This document shows, piece by piece, positions 1 to 9,255 of a stretch of 64,000 nucleotides of DNA (the first letter of the stretch is position 1; each line of letters opens with the position of its first letter). The stretch comes from Microvirga aerophila. GTDB taxonomy: Bacteria; Pseudomonadota; Alphaproteobacteria; Rhizobiales; Beijerinckiaceae. Where the stretch lies: contig NZ_QOIO01000032.1 of NCBI RefSeq assembly GCF_003332305.1, positions 1-64,000 of the forward strand, given 5' to 3'. Made by a program: the position numbers and the translations under genes. The notes under the pieces were generated by a model. It had not been told where the DNA came from and did not search any database. It was given only the letters and a program-made list of their open reading frames with translations.

Positions 1-60
1 ACGGATCGACCCTGGACGATCATGTCCCTCGGCCTGCGGGAGTGGGCGCACCGGTTCTGA
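1..60 (+). CDS. C-terminal tail of an unidentified gene (partial)
   Basis: Frame 1 is open from the window edge to a TGA at 58-60 and encodes about 19 residues ending in LREWAHRF. The stop lies directly against the stop of the convergent small gene on the other strand, which is the usual arrangement of two genes meeting tail to tail. Too little is visible to name a family, and an open frame of 19 codons can occur by chance, so this is a weak call based mainly on position. Confidence 0.3.
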   Translation, partial: TDRPWTIMSLGLREWAHRF

Positions 61-381
61 TCAGCGGGACTTGGTATAAAGGGTCCAGAGACGATCCACC
101 AGAGGGTCCCGGACCACCACCGGCCCGGCCGACAGCTGCGACAGATCGGTGGGCGGGGTCCAGTTGGGATAGAGCGCGCGCAGCCTTGCGATCTCGGCGT
201 CGACGCGGCGGGTATCACCCTGCGAGGCAAAGTATCGAAGCGCCGACTCGTCGACCTGCGGACCGGACGCGGGAGATGTTGCATTGGGCGCCGGGCGATT
301 GTCGTCGCCGAATTGCTGAGCCAGAGCTGCAAAGCCAAGTCCCACGACCGCAATCGCTATGGCGCCACGAGCTAAAGGCAT
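61..381 (-). CDS. small membrane-anchored protein of the cellulose cluster, function unknown
   Basis: A 106-residue protein whose start overlaps the end of bcsZ by 10 bases, so it is probably translated as the last gene of the cellulose operon. Residues 5-22 form one hydrophobic segment (uncleaved anchor or signal peptide); the rest is a soluble, probably periplasmic part. It contains ALRYFASQGDTRRVDAEI and a following ALYPNWTPP stretch, a helical-repeat-like pattern that I associate, from memory only, with the N-terminus of some TPR-containing cellulose-secretion proteins. Here it ends shortly after that stretch, so it is either a stand-alone version or a shortened one. No catalytic motif is visible. 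Confidence 0.7.
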   Translation of the reverse strand: MPLARGAIAIAVVGLGFAALAQQFGDDNRPAPNATSPASGPQVDESALRYFASQGDTRRVDAEIARLRALYPNWTPPTDLSQLSAGPVVVRDPLVDRLWTLYTKSR

Positions 382-1469
382 TTCGGGTACTTTTCACCAA
401 TCAGCGACATCGACAGGAGATACAGGGTCGAAGGGTAGTAGAGATCGGGCTCGAAAGTCCTGAGATCCGCCGGAACGGACGTTCCGTCGAGGGCGCAGGC
501 CAAGGCGGCGGACATGGCCATGTAGCCCCGGTCCGTCAGCTTTTCCCGGACCTGTCCGGTCGTGACGTTGACCAGGCTCACGCCTTCCCCGCCCGACGAC
601 CAGCGCCGATGGGCCGTTCGAAGCCACTCCACATCAGTCATCCCCGCTCTCAAGAGGTAAAGGGGGATCCTTAATGAGTTGTAACCAAACTCGGGCGGAA
701 AGCCCTCGGCCGGTCGAGTTTGCAGCCTGCTGCGGATCGAAAGCCAGTCTGCCGGAAGGCCGGCCCTACCGGATGTGGCTTGGCGCAGCAACACGAGGCC
801 TTCGCGGCCAACTCCGGTCCAGTCATATTCCGGCGCCAGACCGGCCAGGACCGGAAACGCCTCGAAAATCCAGTAGGACAAGTTGATGACCGGGCCGTCC
901 GGACGGTCGTCGGGTCCGAAACCCTGCGTACCTGGAAGAAGGAACACGCTGCCGCCATTGCGTCCGATGGCGTGCTTGCCGATGGCCTGAGCGAGCTTCT
1001 GCGCCGCCAGGGTGTACCCGCGATTGTTCCAGGCCGCGCCTGCCTTGGCCAGCGCATAGGCAATGAGGATATCGCCATCGCTGGCATTGTTGCGATCCGT
1101 CACGTGGGGCTTGGCGGCCGGATCCCATTTCCACACCGCAAGTCCGTCGTCGCGAATCAGGAACTCGGTTCGCGTGAAGGTCCAAATCTTTTCGAATGCT
1201 CCCTTGTCGTCCGCCGCGAAGGCGAGAAGCATTCCATAGCCCTGGCTTTCGCTGTGGCTGATATTGCCGTTGGCGTTGTCGACGACCCGCCCGGTGTTCT
1301 CGACGAAGCGCGATTGATAGGCGCCCCAATCGGACGCCGAGATCGTCCCGGCGATCTTCAACGGTTCGATGGTGGCGCCCCAGGACGGCTGCATGAGGCC
1401 CAACAGCATGAACGACGCGAGAAGAAAGCGTGTGAGGAAATGCGATCTTTCATTCGGGCGCTCCGTCAT
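372..1469 (-). CDS. bcsZ: periplasmic endo-1,4-beta-glucanase, GH8 (BcsZ)
   Basis: A 365-residue glycoside hydrolase family 8 enzyme that trims cellulose chains in the periplasm during bacterial cellulose export. Residues 12-31 are a signal peptide (FLLASFMLLGL core). The expected acid/base glutamate is E74 in SESQGYGM, and the family signature with the catalytic aspartate is at 127-145 (NNASDGDILIAYAL, D131). The start is the ATG at 1469, which overlaps the bcsB stop as ATGA, so translation is coupled; an upstream in-frame extension lies inside bcsB and is ignored. Length agrees with BcsZ/CelC of rhizobia. Neighbours bcsA and bcsB confirm the role. Confidence 0.95.
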   Translation of the reverse strand: MTERPNERSHFLTRFLLASFMLLGLMQPSWGATIEPLKIAGTISASDWGAYQSRFVENTGRVVDNANGNISHSESQGYGMLLAFAADDKGAFEKIWTFTRTEFLIRDDGLAVWKWDPAAKPHVTDRNNASDGDILIAYALAKAGAAWNNRGYTLAAQKLAQAIGKHAIGRNGGSVFLLPGTQGFGPDDRPDGPVINLSYWIFEAFPVLAGLAPEYDWTGVGREGLVLLRQATSGRAGLPADWLSIRSRLQTRPAEGFPPEFGYNSLRIPLYLLRAGMTDVEWLRTAHRRWSSGGEGVSLVNVTTGQVREKLTDRGYMAMSAALACALDGTSVPADLRTFEPDLYYPSTLYLLSMSLIGEKYPKCL

Positions 1470-4048
1470 GACCGGCGTCCAAGACGGTTCAGGAGCAGGT
1501 AGGTCGCCGAGCCCAGCAGAATGCAGAAGATCACCATCACCAGGGCATACTGCAGGATGTTGATCGACATCCAGTTCGCAGCCACGAGCCGCAGATTCAT
1601 GAAAGACAGAGGCTGGGTCTGGACGAACCCGACATCGTCGATTGGCCTGATGTCGAGCTTTGCTTCCGCCGGCTCGAGAGCCACGGCCTGGCCTGAGACC
1701 TGCGACCAGAGCAGCGGCGATGTCAGACGGGCCATTTCCTTGGCGAGCGCCTCCTCGGTCCGGGCTGTCACCACGGTCCATGATCCTGGTCCGCTGGTGC
1801 GGTTCTGAGCCAGGAGGAGGGTTGTGCGCTGGGGAGGTTCGTATGGAAGGTTGGTCGCGTCATCGAATTTCAGGGACGCCAGGGACAGGTTGAAGGTCTG
1901 CTCCATCCAGCCCCGGAGGGTGTCGAAAGTCTGCTGGAGAATGCCCCGACGCTGGAAGGTCTCCGTCCAGCGCTTGCGAATTTCCTCGGTCGAATTCAGA
2001 TCACCCTGATCCAGGGTCATCCGGCCAGACGGAACGCCGCTACCCGCATTTCCGAGGAGCCCGTTGCTGCTTTCCGTGCCGCCAGGATTGAGGTTGGTCG
2101 GCGCGGGCGTGGATTGCCAGATCATACGGAGATTGTCCGAGACTTTCACGCGCCCCAGAAGCCCCGGCGGAAGCTGGTCGATGGTGCCGATGAAGATCAC
2201 TGACTGATCGCCGGCGGTGGCCGCATTGGCGAATTGCGCACGCACGGGCTCACCCGAATCCCGCGCCATCCGGGCCAGGAGGGTGCCCGATGCGGCATAG
2301 TTCAACGGGTCGGGTCGGGCGAGAACGAAGGTTGCCGCCAGGTCGCCGTAAGGGAAGCCCCCGGTGCTCAACACGGCCAGATCCGGCTGGCGTCCCATCC
2401 GCCCGTAATCGGGAACGTCGAACGAGGTGCTGTCGAACAGAACGAAGCGATTTGTCTCCGACAGGGTCTCGCCGGGGGCGCACCGCTCGTCCGCATCGGT
2501 CAGGAGGATCGCCTCGAGCGACACGTGGTTGATCCCGGCCTTGAAGTTCTTCAGCGGAATCCTGATGAGATGCTGCCGAAAGACTCCGCTCCGGGACGTA
2601 ATCGTCATCGTGGCGCTGATCCGGTCATTCACATAGATGTCGAAATGACTTCCAGGCTTGACGGCGGGCGTATAGGCCGCGTCCAGCATCAGAGCCGCCT
2701 CGCCATAATCGGTCGCATAAAAGTCCGACGGGAAATTGACCGCGAAGCGAACCCGGAGGCGACGCCCCGAAAACTCCTGCGTCGGCACGCCCATATCGGA
2801 GAAGCGGATCGAGCGCTCCCCAAGCACCGTGGGGATCTCCGGCCAATGCCACGATGCCGTGTCGACCGCGTTCCGCTCCACGCCGCGGGCATTGATCGCC
2901 GCGGTGCCGACGATGTTGATCGCGGTATCGAGATCGTTCCAGGTCGGTCCGGTCACGACCAGGAAAGGCGGGCTGTTCGTGGTGTCCTGCATCATGATCG
3001 AAAGCGGCTGCACGGCTGCCGCATCGGGCAGCGCCGCAACCATGCCGCGCAATTCGCTCGCGATGCCCATGATCACCCTGATGGTGCCGACCGGCGTCGG
3101 ACCCGAATCCGACTCCACCACTTGGATGACCGGGTGCGCGTAGCGTCCCCGCAGGGCGATCATCTGAACGAGGCGCAGCAGGCGATCGCGGATCTCGGGG
3201 CGATACACCTTCGGGGCGACAACACGGATCGTCGTGACGCCCTTCACGTCGGCCCCGATGGCAGGCAGGTCCTCGAGGCTACGGAGAGTTCTGGTCGCAC
3301 CGGCTGCGAAGACCAGTTTGGTGGATGCCGCGTCGACGTTGGTCCACAATTCGTAGGTCGACGCGATGGTGCAGTCGGTGCGGTGACGTTGGATCGCTTC
3401 CAGCCGGATGATGTTCTGCCCGCCGCGCAGAAGGCCGGCGCGGATCGGAATGACGGTCTGCTGAATGCCTTGAGCGGACGCGATGGGAATGTTGACGACG
3501 GTCTCTTCGTTGATCACAGCCCGCAGCCGCGAGGCTTCAGGCATCACAACCACTGCGTTCTGGTATCCGATGGAAATGCTTGCGCCGCTCGCGGCTTCAT
3601 CGTGGGTCAGGTGGAAGGTCCAGCTCCGGCTGTCGTTCTCGCCGTCGAGGCGAACCGACTCGAAGGGCAGGAGCGGCCGCTCAAGCGGCTGACCGTTCCG
3701 CGACATGACGGAGTTCGTGGCGACTAGCTGCGCCGTGTCGGAGCGAGGCGCGCCGCTGGCCTGGGGAGGATTGGTGGCGCGGGGGCCTTGGGGCGCCATG
3801 TCGGGCGACGCTGGCGGTTTGGCGACCGGCTGCTGGGTCGACCGGGCCGGCCCGGCGGGAGCCGGCTGCATGCTGAAAGGAGCAGCCGTCGGAGGAGCGC
3901 CCTGTGGCCCGGATGGCGGCGGAGCCGGGGCTGTCGGAGCCGCGGCCGGCCGACCGGGCGACATGCTGAACGGCGTGCCCTGCGCGAAGGCGGGCTGAAC
4001 CCCAGCAGCCCCGAAGGCGATCAGGAGGGAAGCCAGGAGCGCGCGCAT
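1466..4048 (-). CDS. bcsB: cellulose synthase regulatory subunit BcsB
   Basis: An 860-residue periplasmic subunit that binds and guides the nascent glucan and is required for BcsA activity. Residues 1-22 are a signal peptide ending in AFA, followed by a Pro/Ala/Gln-rich linker of about 80 residues before the conserved body. A single C-terminal membrane helix (roughly residues 832-853, LQYALVMVIFCILLGSATY) anchors it next to BcsA, as in the known BcsA-B complex. Its ATG lies one base after the bcsA stop (TGACATG) and its end overlaps bcsZ, so the three genes form one tightly packed operon. The proline-rich linker is longer than I would expect but not abnormal for alphaproteobacteria. Confidence 0.95.
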   Translation of the reverse strand: MRALLASLLIAFGAAGVQPAFAQGTPFSMSPGRPAAAPTAPAPPPSGPQGAPPTAAPFSMQPAPAGPARSTQQPVAKPPASPDMAPQGPRATNPPQASGAPRSDTAQLVATNSVMSRNGQPLERPLLPFESVRLDGENDSRSWTFHLTHDEAASGASISIGYQNAVVVMPEASRLRAVINEETVVNIPIASAQGIQQTVIPIRAGLLRGGQNIIRLEAIQRHRTDCTIASTYELWTNVDAASTKLVFAAGATRTLRSLEDLPAIGADVKGVTTIRVVAPKVYRPEIRDRLLRLVQMIALRGRYAHPVIQVVESDSGPTPVGTIRVIMGIASELRGMVAALPDAAAVQPLSIMMQDTTNSPPFLVVTGPTWNDLDTAINIVGTAAINARGVERNAVDTASWHWPEIPTVLGERSIRFSDMGVPTQEFSGRRLRVRFAVNFPSDFYATDYGEAALMLDAAYTPAVKPGSHFDIYVNDRISATMTITSRSGVFRQHLIRIPLKNFKAGINHVSLEAILLTDADERCAPGETLSETNRFVLFDSTSFDVPDYGRMGRQPDLAVLSTGGFPYGDLAATFVLARPDPLNYAASGTLLARMARDSGEPVRAQFANAATAGDQSVIFIGTIDQLPPGLLGRVKVSDNLRMIWQSTPAPTNLNPGGTESSNGLLGNAGSGVPSGRMTLDQGDLNSTEEIRKRWTETFQRRGILQQTFDTLRGWMEQTFNLSLASLKFDDATNLPYEPPQRTTLLLAQNRTSGPGSWTVVTARTEEALAKEMARLTSPLLWSQVSGQAVALEPAEAKLDIRPIDDVGFVQTQPLSFMNLRLVAANWMSINILQYALVMVIFCILLGSATYLLLNRLGRRS

Positions 4049-4049
4049 G

Positions 4050-6238
4050 TCAGGCCTCCTTGACGGCCGGAGCCGGCGGAATGGAGGCGCCGAAACGCTG
4101 CAATCCCAGGAGATATCCGAGTCCGCGGCCGGTTTGGTAGAGCGACATGGTCAGGAACCATAGGGTACCGCGAAGTATGCCGATGTCCTGGTGCCGACGG
4201 GTCTGGAAGTGGCTCCACTGGTCCGAATTGGCAAAGGCCAGGTCGGCGATCAGACGGTGGTGCTCTGGTGTTTCGGTGAGAAAGCGGCAGCCGATCAGGA
4301 CCCCCTTGTCGTCCATGCTCATCTTGCGGATCTCCAAGGGCAGTTGATTCACCGGAAGCTCGGAGAGCGGCTTGAACTCAAGGGTGCCGAGAGCTCCGCG
4401 CTTCATGCCCGGAAGGGATGATTGCGACAGGCGAATGTTGGCGCCTCCGACCGATACGTCCCGCACCGTGCCTTCGACCATCTTGTCGCCCATGAGGAAC
4501 CGGCAGGGGCGATCGACGAGGACGCGATGGCTCTGTCGCCGGGTTGCCCGCTCGGAAACCACCCCGAGGGCGCAGCCTGCGATGATGAGGTTGACGAGGT
4601 TCCAGGCCCCGGTCACGAGGGTCACGTCGGCCTTGTAGGGTTCGGCCCAAACACGGACCGCTGTGGCCACGACCCCCAGCAGCAGGATTCCGAATACGAT
4701 GAAGTAGGGGGCGCCCAGTTCCGACACCTGGCTCTGCCGCATGTCCTCGTTCTTCGCCGTGACCTTGAAGGTCGGCTTGCTCGGGTTGGCGATCACGGAC
4801 AGGAGCGACGGCAGCAGATAGATGGTCTGAATGTACTCGTACAGATCCGAAATCCACGGCCAGCGGTAGCGGCCGTAGAGATAGTTCTGCATCATGAGGT
4901 TCACCATCATGTAGGTGGACGTGTAGGCCAGGAATTCGCCGCCCGACGCGGTAAAGATCTCCATCGAGAAGAACAGATAGCAGAGCGGCGAGATCAGGAA
5001 GCAGAAGCGGGTGAACGGAAACAGCCAGAACAGGGTGCTCGACATGTAGCACAGGCGCTGCGCGAACTTCAGGCCGCGCTTGAGCGGCGGGAAGCGGTAG
5101 CGCAGGATCTGCATCATGCCCATGCCCCAGCGGGAGCGCTGGCCGATGAAGCTGGCAAAGCTTTCCGGCTGCAAGCCTGCGATCAGCGGCTTGTCCACAT
5201 AAAGGCTGCGCCAGCCGCGGGAATGGAGCTCGAGGGCGGTCTCGCAATCCTCGGTGATGCTCAGGCCGCTGAACCCGTTGGTCTCCTGCAGGGCGTCACG
5301 CTTGAGGATGGCAGCGGATCCGCAGAAGAAGGAAGCGTTCCATTTGTCGAGGCCGCGCTGGATGACGCCGTAGAACATCTCGTTCTCGGACGGCATCGTC
5401 GTGAAGGTGCCGAGATTTCGCTCCACAGGGTCGGGATTGATGAAGAAATGGGGCGTTTGGACCAGGAACAGGTCTTTTTCGGTGCTGAAGAAGCCGACGG
5501 TCTCGCGGAGAAAGTCCCGCGCCGGAGCATGATCGGCATCGAAGACGGCTACAAGGTCGCCGGTCGAGTGTTCGAGCCCGTTGTTGAGGTTGCCGGCCTT
5601 GGCGCTCTTGTTTCTCGCCCGTGTCAGGTAGTTGACCCCAAGAGCGGCGCAGAGTGCCTGGAGCTCCGCGCGGCGCTCCTGAGCCTCCTTGGCCGAGGCG
5701 GCGTTGGGGGAGTTGCACTTCTCATCCGTGCCGCCGTCGTCCAGAAGCCACACGGTCATCTTGTCGGCCGGATAGTCCATGCCCTTGGCGGCCGACAGGG
5801 TGGTGGCCAGCAGGTCGGAGCTCTCGTTGTAGCTGGGGCGAAGACGTCCACCGTCGGCACGTTCTCCGGATCGATTTCAGGCGGCTTGCGAGAGCGCAAG
5901 GGGCTGGAAACCACGAACAGGCTGAGAAACAGCATCAGGACGGAGTACATCTCCGCCAGGTATAGCAGAAAGGCCGGAATGTAGTTCGCCAGTTCCGAGA
6001 TGGGCGGGAGCGTGCTGGTGGTTCGCCAGAGCACGTAGCGCAGGACGATTGCCGTGCCGAGAGCCAGCGCGATCAGGCGCCAAAGGCCCTGGGCGCGGAA
6101 GAATTTCAGCACGATCATGCTGGCGACGACCACCATGCCGGCGACAAGGTGCGTCTGAAGACTGATGGGAAGGGCGACGAGCAGGAAGATCAACGCAGCC
6201 GCCAAGGCCCAGAAGGCCACGATAAGACCCTTTTTCAT
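4050..6238 (-). pseudogene. bcsA: cellulose synthase catalytic subunit BcsA, interrupted by one frameshift
   Basis: The GT2 synthase that polymerises UDP-glucose and moves the chain across the inner membrane, activated by c-di-GMP. As sequenced it is split: a 5' frame (6238 to 5756) with the N-terminal helices breaks off after VDVFAP, and a second frame resumes with the donor-site DDGGTD motif and runs to 4050. It contains DADHAP, TEDCETAL, QRSRWGMGM (QxxRW) and a C-terminal PilZ domain with RRQSHR and DVSVGG, the c-di-GMP signature. Adding one base to the G4 run at 5835-5838 restores the expected SYNES sequence and a single frame of 729 residues, the usual BcsA length. It is therefore either a sequencing error or a phase-variable or dead allele. 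The 164-base AT-rich gap upstream (6239-6402) probably holds a separate bcsA promoter. Confidence 0.9.
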
Positions 6239-6402
6239 CAGTCCAGGTTCTCTGTTGGCGGTTCTTGCGGGCGGTTGCTACGCATAATGGATGCCCTCTC
6301 AAGGGTCTATTACTATCTCCTTTGCGCCTTTGCTTCATATTTACGCAGCTATAGTGAACGAGTTCTGTGCGAAATCGTTCCAATGTAACATATGATAAGT
6401 TC

Positions 6403-7365
6403 TCAAGGAGTGGGCGGCGGAGGCACGACCGGATAGCCCTCGAGGGGGGCTGTTGGGCCTGCGGGAGGCGCGGGAATGACAGGAGCGGTTGGAATGGCGT
6501 CCGGCAGCACGGTGTCCTTGTCGACGAAGCCCGGCGTGTCTTTCTCTGTCGAGCGGACGATCGATCGCACCTGGGCGCGGGGCTGGCGGGTCACCGTGGT
6601 CTCGCTGGCTCCCAATCCAAGGGGAAAGATGGGCGCATCGGCTTCGCCGAGATGGGCCGGCGGCGCTGGCGGCGCACCATAGGGGTTCCATGATCCGGAC
6701 CTGTAATAGGCCGGAATCGTAAAGCCGTACATGCTGCGCAGCAGTTGCGCTTCCGTCGCATCGGCGTCGCACAGCCGCAGCCGCACGGAGATCGACCCTC
6801 CGGGAACGAAAAGGGCCGCCTCCTTGGGCTCGATCAGCTGCCAGGCATAGAGGCAGTTGTCGCCTGCCGCCGAACGACCAACGGCAAATCCAAAAGGCCC
6901 ATACTTGTTCTGGACGTAAAGAAGGGAGGTGCGCATGTCGACGCCGGGCACCCGCTCCTCCATCTCCTTCTGGACGATTTCCTGGTTCAGGCGGGGCGAC
7001 CGCAGGGTGTCGTCGATCTCGGAGACGGTTTCCTGTTCCTTGGACAGCGTCACATAGAAGGCGTTCTGGCCCGTAGTCGCGGAGGCCGTCGACAGGGCAA
7101 TCTCCTGTGTCAGGCCGTTCTGGTATTTCCGCTGGAGGACGGTGATCACCGCGGGGCCTCCCGGCGGGACAATGGCGGCCTGCGATGCCGGAACTTCAGT
7201 CATGAGCGTCGCGAAACCGAGCTCCCCCGGCGTCGAACAGCCGGCGGTGGCCAGCAGGGACGCCACAAGGGGAAGCGCCCTCAAGGCCCTTCCGGCCCAG
7301 AGCGCTCTGGGGCTGTGCCGCGAAGCTCCGAAACCTTTCCTATCCTCGGACGATGACTGGGGCAT
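6403..7365 (-). CDS. bcsN: cellulose biosynthesis protein BcsN (lipoprotein)
   Basis: An accessory protein found in alphaproteobacterial cellulose clusters, of unproven function. The N-terminus is basic and then hydrophobic and ends in LLATAGC, a lipobox-like site, so an outer- or inner-membrane lipoprotein is likely. The body contains IVPPGGP, the core around NAFYVTLSKEQ, and RLRLCDADATEAQLL, followed by a proline-rich tail (APPAPPAH, VPPPPTP). I use the ATG at 7365; another in-frame ATG at 7434 would add 23 residues without improving the signal sequence. It precedes bcsA in the same orientation but is separated by 164 AT-rich bases, so it may be transcribed on its own as well as with the operon. 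Confidence 0.82.
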   Translation of the reverse strand: MPQSSSEDRKGFGASRHSPRALWAGRALRALPLVASLLATAGCSTPGELGFATLMTEVPASQAAIVPPGGPAVITVLQRKYQNGLTQEIALSTASATTGQNAFYVTLSKEQETVSEIDDTLRSPRLNQEIVQKEMEERVPGVDMRTSLLYVQNKYGPFGFAVGRSAAGDNCLYAWQLIEPKEAALFVPGGSISVRLRLCDADATEAQLLRSMYGFTIPAYYRSGSWNPYGAPPAPPAHLGEADAPIFPLGLGASETTVTRQPRAQVRSIVRSTEKDTPGFVDKDTVLPDAIPTAPVIPAPPAGPTAPLEGYPVVPPPPTP

Positions 7366-7566
7366 GGACCTAACTGATCTGGCGACTGACCGGTCAGCTG
7401 GCGTTGAGCTTGCGGGGCTTGGCCGGAGCTTCACTCACGCAGGCCAGCGCAGTCAGCTGGATGCTTAACCACACATGACCATTCATGGTTAACGAACCGT
7501 AAGGATGCCCCCGCTGGACCGGATTATCGCGGTCCGCTCCACCTTTTTGTCACGCCAGGCAGCCAG

Positions 7567-7624
7567 TAAGGGCTCGGGGGCGTCTGCCTGTGCCCCGAGA
7601 AGTCGCGACTGCCACGAGCCCTTA
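7567..7624. other. nested inverted repeat, possible three-way-junction RNA at the end of the creatininase gene
   Basis: A 10-bp perfect outer stem (TAAGGGCTCG at 7567-7576 with CGAGCCCTTA at 7615-7624) encloses a GGGGC/GCCCC hairpin (7577-7581 with 7592-7596) and a perfect 10-bp palindrome AGTCGCGACT (7601-7610). The outer stem includes the stop codon of the creatininase gene. No T-run follows on either strand, so it is not a classical intrinsic terminator, although a 3'-end role for the minus-strand operon is the simplest idea. Confidence 0.5.
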
Positions 7625-8374
7625 TCGCATCGTGCGCACGATCTCCGACAGTGAGTCGACCACGAGTCCGGTAATCGCGCGTCCCTTCTCGGCCGAGGCG
7701 AGGCTGGGGTCCCCGACGACGCCGGAGCCCCCGGAGATTTCGGCCATGGTCCGAAACAGGGAGCCCTTGCCGCCGCGAAGCAGGTCGCTGTTCGCCCAAT
7801 CGTACGTCATCACATGAGTGTGGCCCGGGATGAAATTGCGCCGAACGCTCGCATCGTCGATCAGGAGCATCAGCGACGTCTCGAATTCACAAGCATGTCC
7901 CACGCCGCCGAACGTGCTCTCCTGGACCCTGAGCAGCTCCTCCGTGGCGATGCGCCACCAAGTGAGCATCCCGATCCGGCAGTCCGGGTGGCGGGAGCCG
8001 AAGGATTCGAGGATGACCTGGCCGATGGCCTGATTGCCGCCGTGGCTGTTGAACAACAGGATGTTGCGAAAGCCGTGAGCCGCCACGGCACTCAGAATAT
8101 CGCCCACATACGCGAGCAGCGTTTCATGGCGCACCGTGAGCGTGCCGGCGAAACTCATGTGATGCGCGGACGCGCAAACCACCACAGGCGGCAGGATGAG
8201 CACCCGATCGGACATGCGGGCATCCAGCTCGTTTAGGAAGTGCGCGCCGATGCGCGCATCCGTATCGAGTGGCAGGTGCGGGCCATGCTGCTCGATGGCC
8301 GCGATGTTGAGGATGACCGGGATCGACCGGTCGAGGGCTCCGATCTCCGGGCTCGTGAGCTTCTCCCATCTCAT
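7622..8374 (-). CDS. creatininase-family amidohydrolase
   Basis: A 250-residue member of the creatininase/creatinine amidohydrolase family (PF02633), metal-dependent enzymes that open cyclic or linear amides. Metal-ligand motifs are present: EQHGPHLPLDTD near residue 27, FNSHGGN near 110 and HACEFETS near 155, where the usual HAGE is HACE. The start is the ATG at 8374, overlapping the stop of the NTF2-RidA gene as ATGA, so the two are translationally coupled. The family includes creatininase, FAPy deformylase and mycofactocin MftE; nothing here selects one. Its partners (a RidA-fold fusion and an enolase-superfamily enzyme) suggest breakdown of an amide or imine-forming nitrogen compound. Confidence 0.85.
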   Translation of the reverse strand: MRWEKLTSPEIGALDRSIPVILNIAAIEQHGPHLPLDTDARIGAHFLNELDARMSDRVLILPPVVVCASAHHMSFAGTLTVRHETLLAYVGDILSAVAAHGFRNILLFNSHGGNQAIGQVILESFGSRHPDCRIGMLTWWRIATEELLRVQESTFGGVGHACEFETSLMLLIDDASVRRNFIPGHTHVMTYDWANSDLLRGGKGSLFRTMAEISGGSGVVGDPSLASAEKGRAITGLVVDSLSEIVRTMR

Positions 8375-9246
8375 GGCTTCACCGCCCAAAGCTCGATTTC
8401 CACGATGAAGTCCCGCAGAAGCTTGGTCTCGACAGCGGTTCGGACAGGCAGCGGCGCAGGCATCATTTCGGCGTAAACCTCGTTGAAGGCGGGCCAGTCG
8501 TTGAGATCCGTCATGTAGACATTGACCTTGAACACATCGCCCAAGCCGCACCCGGCATTGCGCAGCTGCATGGCGCAGTTTTCCAAGGTGGCGCGTGCCT
8601 GGGTGCGGATGTCGGACCCAATAGTTTTGCCGTCCGGTCCGACAGCCGCCTGACCGGAAATCACCACCATCTTGCCGGGCGTGACCTCGAGAACCGGTGA
8701 GTATGGGCCCGAGCCGGGAGCCTGCATGGCGGCCGGCGCGCGCTTGACCGGGTCGGACGGGCAGCGGCTTCCCATGGGGTTGGGCAGGTAGCCCAGAAAA
8801 CCGGCGATACGCCACCGACCCTCGACCAGGCGGCAGAAATATTGCGTCTGCCAGCGCAGGGTGATGGTCTCACCACCATCGAGCCGGATTGCACCGTCGA
8901 ACTTTTTGCGCGCAAGGGCGAAGTCGCCCATGATCTCGATGTCGCGCAAGGCCGTCAGGCCGAAAATCGTATGGCGCAAAGGAGCGTCGCCGATCCGTCC
9001 CTTGAGCTCATCGGCGCCTGCGAGCCACGCCTCGCGATAACGGGCGATGTCCGCGTAAGTGACGCGCCAGCTGTCCGGATTGTCGGAGAAGCGGGCATCG
9101 ATCCCGAAGAAGAGATCGGGCGCGAAATCCATGAAATGCGCATCCCAATCGCCGGCCACGAAGGCCTCGATATCCCGGCGGACCAGCATCTCCCAGATTG
9201 CATGCCGCGCCTCGTCGGCGGGCGGGAATGGGTTCACGTCGCTCAT
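8371..9246 (-). CDS. fusion protein: NTF2/SnoaL-like domain + RidA-family domain
   Basis: A 291-residue protein made of two folds. Residues about 10-160 look like an NTF2/SnoaL-type cone (Trp/Tyr-rich, ending WRIAGFLGYLPNP). Residues about 175-290 are a complete RidA/YjgF/UK114 domain: VVISGQAAVGPDG, NVYMTDLNDWPAFN and the substrate-binding arginine R269 in PVRT with E283 in VEIELWA. RidA proteins hydrolyse reactive enamines/imines to ketones; some homologues act as amidohydrolases. The NTF2-like half could be a dehydratase, a binding module or a subunit interface. The downstream creatininase gene overlaps it by 4 bases, and the enolase-superfamily gene ends 9 bases upstream of its start region, so all three form one operon. 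Confidence 0.85.
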   Translation of the reverse strand: MSDVNPFPPADEARHAIWEMLVRRDIEAFVAGDWDAHFMDFAPDLFFGIDARFSDNPDSWRVTYADIARYREAWLAGADELKGRIGDAPLRHTIFGLTALRDIEIMGDFALARKKFDGAIRLDGGETITLRWQTQYFCRLVEGRWRIAGFLGYLPNPMGSRCPSDPVKRAPAAMQAPGSGPYSPVLEVTPGKMVVISGQAAVGPDGKTIGSDIRTQARATLENCAMQLRNAGCGLGDVFKVNVYMTDLNDWPAFNEVYAEMMPAPLPVRTAVETKLLRDFIVEIELWAVKP

Positions 9247-9255
9247 GATCGCCTC

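Noticed and set aside
2234..3727. Plus-strand frame of about 497 codons opposite bcsB
   Set aside because: Antisense of bcsB; no domain, ribosome site or neighbours.
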